A DNA stretch of 5,987 nucleotides from Deltaproteobacteria bacterium (GTDB lineage Bacteria; Myxococcota_A; UBA9160; SMWR01). The translations under genes were made by a program, and so were the position numbers. The stretch is taken from the NCBI GenBank assembly GCA_019313605.1, contig JAFDAW010000175.1:1-5987 (forward strand), given 5' to 3'. The notes below the pieces were generated by a model. It saw nothing but the letters and a program-made list of their open reading frames with translations, did not search any database and was not told the DNA's origin. Positions 1 to 5,536 of the stretch are shown piece by piece (within the stretch, counting starts at the first letter, position 1; each line of letters starts with the position of its first letter).

Positions 1-1431
1 GGCTGGAAGCACGGCGATCACCGAGTCGAGCGCCACTGCAGCGCGAGGAACCGCTGGGAGCGCTGGGAAGCGCTGACGAACAACGATGACAACTTTTACG
101 GTGTCCGTGTGCGAGCTTCGGGGGAGTACTCCTGGAAAGATTACGTCAGGGTCTTCGCCGAAGGGCAGTGGGCGGGTGTGTACGATCTGGACAACACCGC
201 GAGTGGTGCCGCAGCTCTCTACCGCGGCAATGCCCACAACCCCCCTTCGAGCAGCGTCAATAGTGCTCGCGTCTATCAGCTCTACGCCCAGGGGGGCCTC
301 GACTCCGAGAACTGGTTGCGCGTGGGCCGTCAGGCGCTCAAGAACGCCAGCGCCATCAGCTACAAGGAAGGCAACTGGAAATATCTCAAGGGCAAGCGGC
401 TCGGCCAGCGCCTCGTCGGTGGGGTGGGCTGGACGCATGGCGAGCGCAGTTACGACGGAGTCTCTGCTCGGATGGAGCAGGACGGGCACGTGCTGCACCT
501 CTACGCCGCAGAGCCGACAACCGGCGTGTTCGAAATCGATCGGTCCTACAAGCGCCAGAAAGACGTGATCTTCGGTGGCATCGACTGGACGGTCGAGCGG
601 GGCACCTGGTTCGAGAACACAGAACTGGGTGCGTTCTTCGTGGGCTTCGCGGATGTTCGCGATACACAGGACGTCGTCCCCCCGTTTTTCGGTGACATCA
701 ACGTCTACACCTTCGGAATCTCGTCGCTGGGCGTCTACCCCATGGGTCCGGGGAACCTCGACGTGATTCTCTGGGGTGCGGCGCAGGTGGGTAGTTACGA
801 GGATCGCTACGCGGCGTGCGACGCCAACCCGACCGTGGCTTGTGGCCCCTTGGCGCCTGGATCGCGGGATCTCGATCAGCTCGCCTGGGCTGGGATCGCG
901 GAAGTCGGCTATCAGCTCTCCGACGTCTGGGGAAAGCCATGGCTCCGGACCGGTGTCAATTTTGCTTCGGGCGACAGCAATCCGGCTCAGGGCACAGGTG
1001 TTTCAGGGGGAGGAAACCGCAACACCTTCTTCAACCTCCTGCCCACGAACCACCTCTACTACGGATATGCGGACCAGGTGGCGTTTTCGAACCTGATCGA
1101 CCTCCTGGTCCAGTTCAAGCTCTCCCCGACACCCAAGCTCGGCCTCGAGCTCGTATTCCATCAGTTCTGGCTCTACACGAGTCACGATGCCCGCTACTTC
1201 GGGTCCGGCGCCTTCGCGAAGAGGTCGTTGGGTTACGGCCGCTCTCCGTCGAACGGCTCGAACAATGTGGGCCAGGAAATCGACTTCGTGGTCAACTACA
1301 AGGTGAACAAGCACCTGGGACTGGCGGCCGGCGTCGCGCACCTGTTCGGCGGAGGCGTCTTGAAACGCAATCCGAATTATTCGGATGAGGATGCCAGTTG
1401 GGCGTTCGCCCAGGTGACCCTTAGCTACTGA
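1..1431 (+). CDS. Alginate-export-family (AlgE-like) outer-membrane beta-barrel porin, 5' truncated
   Basis: The frame is open from base 1 to the TGA at 1429-1431, giving 476 residues. A GTG at 109 is in frame, but the family-like region RWERWEALTNNDDNFYGVRV lies before it, so the true start and signal peptide are outside the window. The protein alternates short amphipathic strands with Gly/Asn/Asp-rich loops and ends in an aromatic residue (VTLSY), as outer-membrane barrels do. Hallmarks resembling the alginate export family (Pfam Alginate_exp) are WLRVGRQAL (about residues 105-113), NTFFNLLPTNHLYYGYAD (341-358), followed by SNLIDL, and the last-strand region AGVAHLFGGGVLKRNP. Family members form channels in the outer membrane for anionic polysaccharides or other solutes; the substrate here cannot be told. 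No alginate biosynthesis genes are visible, so the name describes the fold and not a proven role. An odd detail is a Cys pair (residues 273 and 281) in a predicted loop. Family members are usually about 450-520 residues, so little is missing. The hairpins that follow suggest transcription ends here. Confidence 0.85.
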   Translation, partial: GWKHGDHRVERHCSARNRWERWEALTNNDDNFYGVRVRASGEYSWKDYVRVFAEGQWAGVYDLDNTASGAAALYRGNAHNPPSSSVNSARVYQLYAQGGLDSENWLRVGRQALKNASAISYKEGNWKYLKGKRLGQRLVGGVGWTHGERSYDGVSARMEQDGHVLHLYAAEPTTGVFEIDRSYKRQKDVIFGGIDWTVERGTWFENTELGAFFVGFADVRDTQDVVPPFFGDINVYTFGISSLGVYPMGPGNLDVILWGAAQVGSYEDRYAACDANPTVACGPLAPGSRDLDQLAWAGIAEVGYQLSDVWGKPWLRTGVNFASGDSNPAQGTGVSGGGNRNTFFNLLPTNHLYYGYADQVAFSNLIDLLVQFKLSPTPKLGLELVFHQFWLYTSHDARYFGSGAFAKRSLGYGRSPSNGSNNVGQEIDFVVNYKVNKHLGLAAGVAHLFGGGVLKRNPNYSDEDASWAFAQVTLSY

Positions 1432-1454
1432 CGCGAGCGATCGCGCGCCAATCG

Positions 1455-1483
1455 CGTGAGCGGGCCGATTGGGCCCGCTCACG
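1455..1483 (+). terminator. Strong hairpin downstream of the porin gene (terminator-like, no T tract)
   Basis: The arms CGTGAGCGGGCC (1455-1466) and GGCCCGCTCACG (1472-1483) pair perfectly over 12 bp around a 5-nt loop, 24 bases after the porin stop codon. No run of T follows, so it is not a textbook intrinsic terminator. It could stabilise the mRNA 3' end, aid Rho-type termination, or be a diverged relative of the dual-hairpin repeats found later in the window (shared outer CGTG...CACG and inner GGCC...GGCC). A second short hairpin follows directly. Confidence 0.5.
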
Positions 1484-1485
1484 TC

Positions 1486-1501
1486 CGGTGCATTTGCACC
1501 G
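1486..1501 (+). repeat. Short hairpin directly after the porin-terminal stem-loop
   Basis: CGGTGC (1486-1491), loop ATTT, GCACCG (1496-1501) form a 6-bp stem that starts 3 nt after the preceding 12-bp stem. Together they give a two-hairpin arrangement at the 3' end of the porin transcript. The stem is short and could be chance. Confidence 0.3.
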
Positions 1502-1523
1502 CCAGCGAAGAACCCCACCTCCA

Positions 1524-1540
1524 GGTTGCGGCCCGCAACC
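1524..1540. promoter_or_regulatory. 17-bp palindrome in the intergenic region before the channel gene
   Basis: GGTTGCGG (1524-1531) and CCGCAACC (1533-1540) are perfect inverted arms around a single C. This could be a dyad operator or a hairpin. A weak promoter-like pair, TTGCGG at 1526-1531 and TATCCA at 1550-1555 with an 18-bp gap, would overlap it, which would suit an operator, but the -10 match is poor. The remaining intergenic sequence (1541-1647) shows only one more short stem, CTGGCG/CGCCAG at 1573-1589. Confidence 0.3.
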
Positions 1541-1647
1541 AGACTCGACTATCCATACCTCAGCACTGTCTTCTGGCGCTTTCCGCCAGTAATGCGATGA
1601 CGTCCCTTGCGCCACGCCGATCGATGAATCGGAAGGCAGCGAGCTGC

Positions 1648-1653
1648 AAGGAG
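1648..1653 (+). promoter_or_regulatory. Shine-Dalgarno AAGGAG of the channel gene
   Basis: AAGGAG lies 8 nt before the ATG at 1662. It decides the start: the upstream in-frame GTG at 1653 overlaps this motif and so is not the likely initiation codon. Confidence 0.75.
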
Positions 1654-1661
1654 TGAGCGCG

Positions 1662-2342
1662 ATGCGAACAGAAGATTCGGAGTTTGGCCGGTTCACCGTT
1701 CTGCTCTGCGCCCTCGTGATCTTCATCTGCATGTTGCCGTTCATATCGGAAGCGGGTTTCGGAGTCACCGCTTTGCGGTACGGAACGGCGCTGCTCTTGA
1801 TCGCGGCGGTGTACTCGGTCAGCGAGCGGCGCTGGCAACTCGTTCTGGCAATCGTGTTGGCGTTTCCAGCCGTAATCGCCCAAATGATTCCCGAACTACT
1901 CGGCGAGCACGGAACGCTGATGTTTCGGTTGGGGATGAGTACAGTCTTTCTCACCTACATTACGGTTTTGATTTCGATTTTCCTATTGAAACAGAATCAA
2001 GTCTCCGCGGACATGATTCTCGGTGCAGTCAACATCTACCTGCTGTTCGCAATTACGTTCATGTACCTCCACGCGTTAGTGGAGGTCGTGAAGCCCGGCT
2101 CCTATCTGTATCAGGGGGACAGTCTCACGGTGGTCCTCAAGGGACATCCCGAACTCCAGTCGCTCTCCTTTCTGCTCTATTTCAGTCTGGTGACCTTGAC
2201 GACATTGGGCTACGGGGACATCGCCCCCGCGATGCCCGCCGCGCGGCTGCTGTGCTCCCTCGAGGCGGTGATCGGACAGCTCTTCGTCGCCGTATTCATC
2301 GCCCGGATGGTGGCCATTCACATCGGTCAGAGAACTCGTTGA
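1662..2342 (+). CDS. Small potassium-channel-family membrane protein (pore-loop, TLGYGD filter)
   Basis: A protein of 226 residues in the inner membrane, predicted to conduct K+ as an oligomer. Hydrophobic helices lie at about 11-28, 34-51, 57-75, 92-109 and 117-142. They are followed by a pore helix (168-181), the selectivity filter TLGYGD (181-186) and a last helix (194-218) that ends in a short basic tail. The filter followed by one helix is the Ion_trans_2 (PF07885) pore module. The N-terminal five helices have no evident arginine-rich voltage-sensor segment, and there is no C-terminal RCK/TrkA-N nucleotide-binding domain, so gating is unknown. The filter is intact: Leu replacing the usual Val/Ile is common in bacterial channels. 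The ATG at 1662 is chosen for its AAGGAG motif; GTG at 1653 would add three residues. The gene stands alone between a hairpin cluster and a 69-bp spacer. Its middle (around 1930-2000) is visibly richer in A/T than the neighbouring genes. Confidence 0.85.
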   Translation: MRTEDSEFGRFTVLLCALVIFICMLPFISEAGFGVTALRYGTALLLIAAVYSVSERRWQLVLAIVLAFPAVIAQMIPELLGEHGTLMFRLGMSTVFLTYITVLISIFLLKQNQVSADMILGAVNIYLLFAITFMYLHALVEVVKPGSYLYQGDSLTVVLKGHPELQSLSFLLYFSLVTLTTLGYGDIAPAMPAARLLCSLEAVIGQLFVAVFIARMVAIHIGQRTR

Positions 2343-2411
2343 GCCGCTGGGCGCGGTTTCGCGGCGCGAGCAGGGTGCTAGCGTGATCGCGAACTCGAAC
2401 CGGGAGACTCC

Positions 2412-3251
2412 ATGAACGCAGCGATTCGACACCTCGCCATCGGGCTGCTCGTCGGCCAGTTCGGATTCACTCCGGTAGCACTTGCGGCGGAGCCGTCGAC
2501 CGAAGACGCCGATCGGGAAAAGGCGTTGGCAGAGGCGCACGCCGAAGATCTCAAAGAGGCGCTGGCCGAGTTGAAGCTCGCTGCCGATTTTCTGGCCGCA
2601 CAGAAGAGCTTCTATCTGGAGGCGGCTCTCGGATACGACGTCGTGCAGGCCAACGGCCAGAAGCTCGAGTTCGGTGGTAGCCGCAAGATCACGATGCGTC
2701 GCCCCGATCGGGTGAAGGCGGAAGCTGAGTCCCGTGAGGGTACCGAGGGGACGCTCTTTTTCGACGGAAAATCCATTTCGATCGACCTCGAAGAAGAGAA
2801 CGCCTACGTGTCGGTCGAAAAGCCCGGATCGCTGGACGCCGCTTTTGATTACCTGGCGGAAGACCTCGGGGTTCCGACTCCACTCGCGGATCTGCTGTCC
2901 AGCAATTTCTTCACGGACATCGCCGATCGCATCGTGGCGGGTTTCATCGTCGGCGAATCGAGGATCGGCGACGCGGAGTGCATTCACGTGGCATTCAGCA
3001 CCGAGGACCTCGATGTGCAGATGTGGATCGAGAACTCGGACCGCCCGTTGCCACATCGGTTCGTGATCACCTACCGGGAGGCCGAGGGGAGCCCCCAATT
3101 CTGGGCCCAGCTCATGAAGTGGAACCTGAAACCGAAGACTCCGGACAGTCTCTTCTCCTATAAACCGCCCAAGGGAGCCGAGCGTATTCCGTTCGTAGCA
3201 ACCGTCGTCGGAGCCGTTGAGGACGCCAAGGCGAGCAAGGGGGGCAACTGA
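2412..3251 (+). CDS. Periplasmic DUF2092-family protein (LolA/LppX-like fold suspected)
   Basis: A protein of 279 residues with a signal peptide at about 1-26 (hydrophobic HLAIGLLVGQFGF, then VALAA before the acidic mature start). A charged Ala/Glu-rich helix (31-66) precedes the beta-rich body. The body carries features I associate with DUF2092 predicted periplasmic proteins: RKITMRRPDRVKAE (91-104), LFFDGKSISI (115-124), NAYVSVEKPGSLDAAFDYL (130-148), then GVPTPLADLL, and RIGDAECIHVAF (184-195). The family function is unknown. Its resemblance to lipoprotein-carrier folds suggests binding of lipid or a hydrophobic ligand in the periplasm, which is inference. GGGAG at 2402-2406 supports the ATG at 2412. 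The stop TGA (3249-3251) overlaps the next start ATG (3251-3253) by one base, so the next gene is probably translationally coupled. It is likely the first gene of a four-gene operon. Confidence 0.75.
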   Translation: MNAAIRHLAIGLLVGQFGFTPVALAAEPSTEDADREKALAEAHAEDLKEALAELKLAADFLAAQKSFYLEAALGYDVVQANGQKLEFGGSRKITMRRPDRVKAEAESREGTEGTLFFDGKSISIDLEEENAYVSVEKPGSLDAAFDYLAEDLGVPTPLADLLSSNFFTDIADRIVAGFIVGESRIGDAECIHVAFSTEDLDVQMWIENSDRPLPHRFVITYREAEGSPQFWAQLMKWNLKPKTPDSLFSYKPPKGAERIPFVATVVGAVEDAKASKGGN

Positions 3252-3943
3252 TGTCGTACAAGCAGCTTCGAGGGATCGCGTGGGCGGGCGTGTTGTTGGG
3301 AATTTCGCTGTTGGCGGTCGACGCCGTTGCCGGCCGCGGCCGGGGAGGCGGCGGGCGGGGAAACATTTCGCGAGGCGGACCCGCGAGGGGCGGCTCGATG
3401 CGTCACAGTAGTGTTTCGTCGCGGGGAGGATTCGGCAACCCCTCTCGAGGCAGTCGAGAGAGTTTTGGGGGTAGCAATCGACCGAGCAGCGGATCGCTGA
3501 CGCGCCCCAGCCAGGGAGATCGCCGGCCTAGCCAGGGAGATAGACGCCCCGGCCAGGGGGATCGTCCGGGGCAGGGAGATCGCCCCGGGCAAGGCGACCG
3601 GAACGATCGCTACGACGATCGCCAGGACAATCGCAACGATCGCCTCGACGACCGCCAGGACTACCGCACCGATGCCCGCGAAGACCGCCAACAGCACCGG
3701 AATATCGCGCGTAGCGAGTACCAGGAGCACCACCACGGATATTCGGAATTCTACGAGGATCGCTGGAAGTACGCGGTTGGAGCGAGCTTGACGGCCGCGA
3801 CATTCCGCGCGCTCACCTGCACGCCTTCGACTGTGATCGTCGGCGGTGTGAGCTACTACCAGTGTGGCTCGAGCTGGTACCAGCGCGGTTACTCGGGTGG
3901 CAGCACGACCTACGTCATCATCAACGCTCCAGCGGGGTATTGA
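3251..3943 (+). CDS. Secreted Gly/Arg-rich repeat protein with conserved-looking Tyr/Cys C-terminal domain
   Basis: A protein of 230 residues. A signal peptide covers about 1-27 (WAGVLLGISLLAVDAVA, cleavage after Ala-Val-Ala). The mature chain is in blocks: a Gly/Arg/Ser-rich stretch (28-84), five imperfect RPxQGDR/PGQGDR repeats (85-117), and a highly charged Asp/Arg/Gln stretch with NDRxDDRQDxR repeats (118-151). A C-terminal domain (about 155-230) follows, with a small Ala/Gly-rich hydrophobic segment (YAVGASLTAATF) and a Tyr-rich end with two cysteines (TCTPSTVIVGGVSYYQCGSSWY) and YVIINAPAGY. The end recalls a group of bacterial exported proteins ending in a YYxCxxxWYxxxY-type motif (DUF6515-like); I give that name only tentatively. 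The A/GGGGGG-rich stretch at 3237-3244 can act as its ribosome-binding site. It may be an envelope-associated or extracellular matrix-like protein that binds polyanions through the Arg-rich region. Function is unknown. Confidence 0.7.
   Translation: MSYKQLRGIAWAGVLLGISLLAVDAVAGRGRGGGGRGNISRGGPARGGSMRHSSVSSRGGFGNPSRGSRESFGGSNRPSSGSLTRPSQGDRRPSQGDRRPGQGDRPGQGDRPGQGDRNDRYDDRQDNRNDRLDDRQDYRTDAREDRQQHRNIARSEYQEHHHGYSEFYEDRWKYAVGASLTAATFRALTCTPSTVIVGGVSYYQCGSSWYQRGYSGGSTTYVIINAPAGY
3503..3601 (+). repeat. In-frame coding minisatellite: five RPSQGDR/PGQGDR units
   Basis: Three 21-bp units followed by two 18-bp units encode RPSQGDR, RPSQGDR, RPGQGDR, PGQGDR, PGQGDR. The first two units share CCNAGCCAGGGAGAT almost exactly; later units drift at third positions and lose one Arg codon. 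All length steps are multiples of three, so unit gain or loss keeps the frame. Confidence 0.8.
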
Positions 3944-3972
3944 GGGCGGTCTCGAAAGCAACGGACAGTGCC

Positions 3973-4488
3973 GTGAAGATCGGAGCGAGATCGGCCTTGC
4001 TTCTGCGAAGCTGGGAACGCTGGGTGCGCTTTGTGCCAGCTCTGTTGCTGGTTGGTGTTGCCGCTCATCAGGTCTTTCTCGCGAATACGGCCGGCCTGTC
4101 GCCCTGGTCCGGTGGCGGTTTCGGGATGTTCTCGACGACCGACGCAGGGTCGTCTCGCCATCTTCACGCATTCGTGATACGCCCCGGGATTCAGCGCGAG
4201 GCCCGAATCCCCGAGGCGATGAAGGATCGGGCGCAGCGGGTCGCGACGTTTCCGTCTGACGCAAACCTGCGGGCGTTTGCGCTCGTGTTGGCCGATCTGC
4301 CGACACCAGACCACGGCCCCGCAACGTCAGTTCGGATTCAGGTCTGGCACACGGTGTTCGACCCGATCAACCTGGCCCCGATCGGTCGGATTCTGAGATC
4401 TCTCGAAGTTTCGGTCCAGGAGCGTGGCCCAAATGGGCCACGTGACGCCGCAAGCGAATCCAAAGGATTCGCCGGCGAGCCGCAATGA
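3973..4488 (+). CDS. Membrane-anchored protein of unknown function, partner of the following membrane gene
   Basis: From GTG at 3973 this gives 171 residues. It has one hydrophobic N-terminal helix (RFVPALLLVGVAAHQVFLA) after a basic segment, then a soluble domain beginning with the distinctive GLSPWSGGGFGMFSTTDAG. The domain is probably on the periplasmic side, given the short positively charged N-terminus. I do not recognise a named domain. The start is uncertain. A TTG at 3940 would overlap the previous stop in a TTGA arrangement and add 11 residues. An upstream GTG at 3862 would overlap the previous gene by 82 bases. None has a strong Shine-Dalgarno motif. The last 21 residues (RGPNGPRDAASESKGFAGEPQ) are hydrophilic, and 17 of them are encoded by a dual-hairpin repeat element. 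The stop overlaps the next start in ATGA (4485-4488). The neighbour is a multi-pass membrane protein, so the two probably act together. Confidence 0.65.
   Translation: MKIGARSALLLRSWERWVRFVPALLLVGVAAHQVFLANTAGLSPWSGGGFGMFSTTDAGSSRHLHAFVIRPGIQREARIPEAMKDRAQRVATFPSDANLRAFALVLADLPTPDHGPATSVRIQVWHTVFDPINLAPIGRILRSLEVSVQERGPNGPRDAASESKGFAGEPQ
4421..4472 (-). repeat. Dual-hairpin REP-like element, copy A (inverted, inside a coding sequence)
   Basis: Read on the minus strand it runs hairpin 1 then hairpin 2, matching the copies at 5382 and 5445. Hairpin 1 is GCGAATCC (4454-4461), loop AAA, GGATTCGC (4465-4472). Hairpin 2 is CGTGGCCC (4423-4430), loop AAAT, GGGCCACG (4435-4442). Between them the minus strand reads TTGCGGCGTC, against TCGCGGCGTC in copy C. 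Against copy C the first 39 positions differ at 7, and four of those are two compensating base-pair changes in hairpin 1. It encodes the tail of the upstream gene and ends 12 nt before the next start codon. Confidence 0.8.
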
Positions 4489-5378
4489 GTAGGCTTGAAG
4501 GCGCCGCGCGCTCGCTGCGCCAGATCGATCCGGTCGACCTCGCACTTCGGCTTACCCTGCTCGATTTACTCCTCCGCCCAATCGGCGAATGGCAGATTCG
4601 ACCGGCGATCCTCGTGCTCGCCGGGGCGGGGCTGTTGATTCCGGGATGGCTCCGTCGGCCGCCTCTTTGGTTCGCGCTGGCAGGTCTCACCGCATTCCGC
4701 TTCTGGGCCGACTGGCCGCTGGCTGACAATCACGCTTACCTGATCAGCTATTGGTGCCTCGCCGTGGGCATTTCGTTGGTCGTCCGCGACACCGAAGCCT
4801 GCCTTGCGTTGAACGGCAGGTTGCTGATTGGTCTGGCGTTTGCGTTTGCGGTGTTATGGAAACTGCTGCTCTCTCCAGATTTCATCAATGGAACCTTTCT
4901 GCGCGTGACGATGCTGCAGGATCCCCGCTTCGAAGATTGGACCCTGCTCTCGACCGGGCTTTCGGCCGACCAACTCGAAATCCAACACGCCGCGTTGGAT
5001 CGGCACCTGGATGCGCCCCCCTTCGAGGTAGAGCCCGGTCCGGCGTTGTCGGCGCGCTTTTCGTGGATCGCGGACGCGACGACGTACTGGACGGCCGCGA
5101 TCGAATTGGCGTTGGCGGCGGCCTTTCTCTGGTGGAAGGGCGGCGTGCTTTCGCGCGCGCGTCACGCGCTGCTGATCGTCTTTTGCGCGACGACGTATGC
5201 GGTCGCCACCGTCGAGGGCTTTGGCTGGTTGCTGATATCGATGGGGGTTGCGCAATGCGACCCGCGGCTCGTCAAGACGAGGGCTCTCTACCTCGCGAGC
5301 TTTGCGCTGATACTGCTTTACCGCGAGGTGCCGTGGGCACGGCTTCTCGCCGACGCCATCGGAGCGGCCGGACCCTAG
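4485..5378 (+). CDS. Multi-pass inner-membrane protein, possibly HTTM (gamma-carboxylase)-like
   Basis: A protein of 297 residues with about seven or eight hydrophobic segments: roughly 38-55, 60-75, 84-100, 111-129, 198-217, 227-245, and a pair near 246-256 and 266-280. Two charged motifs stand out. NHAYLISYW (82-90) sits at the start of a helix. KLLLSPDFINGTFLR (126-140) is followed by a soluble loop of about 60 residues (141-197) that is probably outside the membrane. An NHxYL-type motif and a Lys-Leu-rich segment after a helix recall the HTTM/vitamin-K-dependent gamma-carboxylase-like fold, but the match is distant and could be wrong; function is unassigned. The ATG at 4485 overlaps the previous stop in ATGA, so translation is probably coupled. 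The Shine-Dalgarno match is poor (GGCGAG), and a stable hairpin element ends 12 nt upstream. It is the last gene of the rightward operon. Confidence 0.7.
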   Translation: MSRLEGAARSLRQIDPVDLALRLTLLDLLLRPIGEWQIRPAILVLAGAGLLIPGWLRRPPLWFALAGLTAFRFWADWPLADNHAYLISYWCLAVGISLVVRDTEACLALNGRLLIGLAFAFAVLWKLLLSPDFINGTFLRVTMLQDPRFEDWTLLSTGLSADQLEIQHAALDRHLDAPPFEVEPGPALSARFSWIADATTYWTAAIELALAAAFLWWKGGVLSRARHALLIVFCATTYAVATVEGFGWLLISMGVAQCDPRLVKTRALYLASFALILLYREVPWARLLADAIGAAGP

Positions 5379-5381
5379 TCG

Positions 5382-5438
5382 GTGAATCCTACGGATTCAC
5401 TTGCGTTGCTGCACGGCCCTATAGGGCTGCCGTGCAGC
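5382..5438 (+). repeat. Dual-hairpin REP-like element, copy B
   Basis: Hairpin 1 is GTGAATCC (5382-5389), loop TAC, GGATTCAC (5393-5400). Hairpin 2 has outer arms GCTGCACGGC (5408-5417) and GCCGTGCAGC (5429-5438) enclosing CCTATAGG, with a 3-nt asymmetry on the right arm. It starts 4 bases after the stop of the membrane gene. Copy C begins 63 bp later in the same orientation. Confidence 0.8.
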
Positions 5439-5444
5439 TTGTTG

Positions 5445-5497
5445 GTGAGTCCTTCGGACTCACTCGCGGCGTCGCGTGGCCCAGTGGGCCACGCGAC
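5445..5497 (+). repeat. Dual-hairpin REP-like element, copy C
   Basis: Hairpin 1 is GTGAGTCC (5445-5452), loop TTC, GGACTCAC (5456-5463). Hairpin 2 is a perfect 12-bp stem, GTCGCGTGGCCC (5471-5482), loop AGT, GGGCCACGCGAC (5486-5497). Compared with copy B, the A-T pair in stem 1 has become G-C, and two pairs of stem 2 have changed together. With copy B it fills the gap between two converging genes, where it may also act as a two-way transcription terminator. No T tract is present on either side. The remaining intergenic bases up to 5536 show nothing. Confidence 0.8.
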
Positions 5498-5536
5498 CTG
5501 GTGTGCTCCGCTTCGGGTCCGGCTGCGTCGATCGGA

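Noticed and set aside
816..1388. Plus-strand open frame (190 codons) inside the porin gene
   Set aside because: An Arg/Pro-rich shadow of the porin in another frame, common in GC-rich DNA.
2343..2411. Promoter candidate with extended -10-like TGCTAGCGT in the spacer before the DUF2092 gene
   Set aside because: No convincing -35 partner could be found at the right distance. A promoter is expected here but its position is not supported.
2076..3098. Minus-strand open frame (340 codons) opposite the channel and DUF2092 genes
   Set aside because: It crosses two well-supported plus-strand genes and the spacer between them, and shows no recognisable domain.
3503..3703. Possible CRISPR-like array of short units
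   Set aside because: Units are 18-21 bp, contiguous, without spacers, and keep the reading frame of a clear exported protein.
3158..4324. Long minus-strand open frame (388 codons) opposite the Gly/Arg-rich gene
   Set aside because: Its translation is low-complexity Arg/Ala/Ser-rich with an alternating hydrophobic stretch produced by the antisense of the GDR/DR repeats. The plus strand has a signal peptide and coupled starts that explain the region better.
5382..5497. Intrinsic terminators after the operon
   Set aside because: The stems are strong but no T tract follows on either strand, and the same structure occurs inside a coding sequence, so a mobile or structured repeat is the better primary label.
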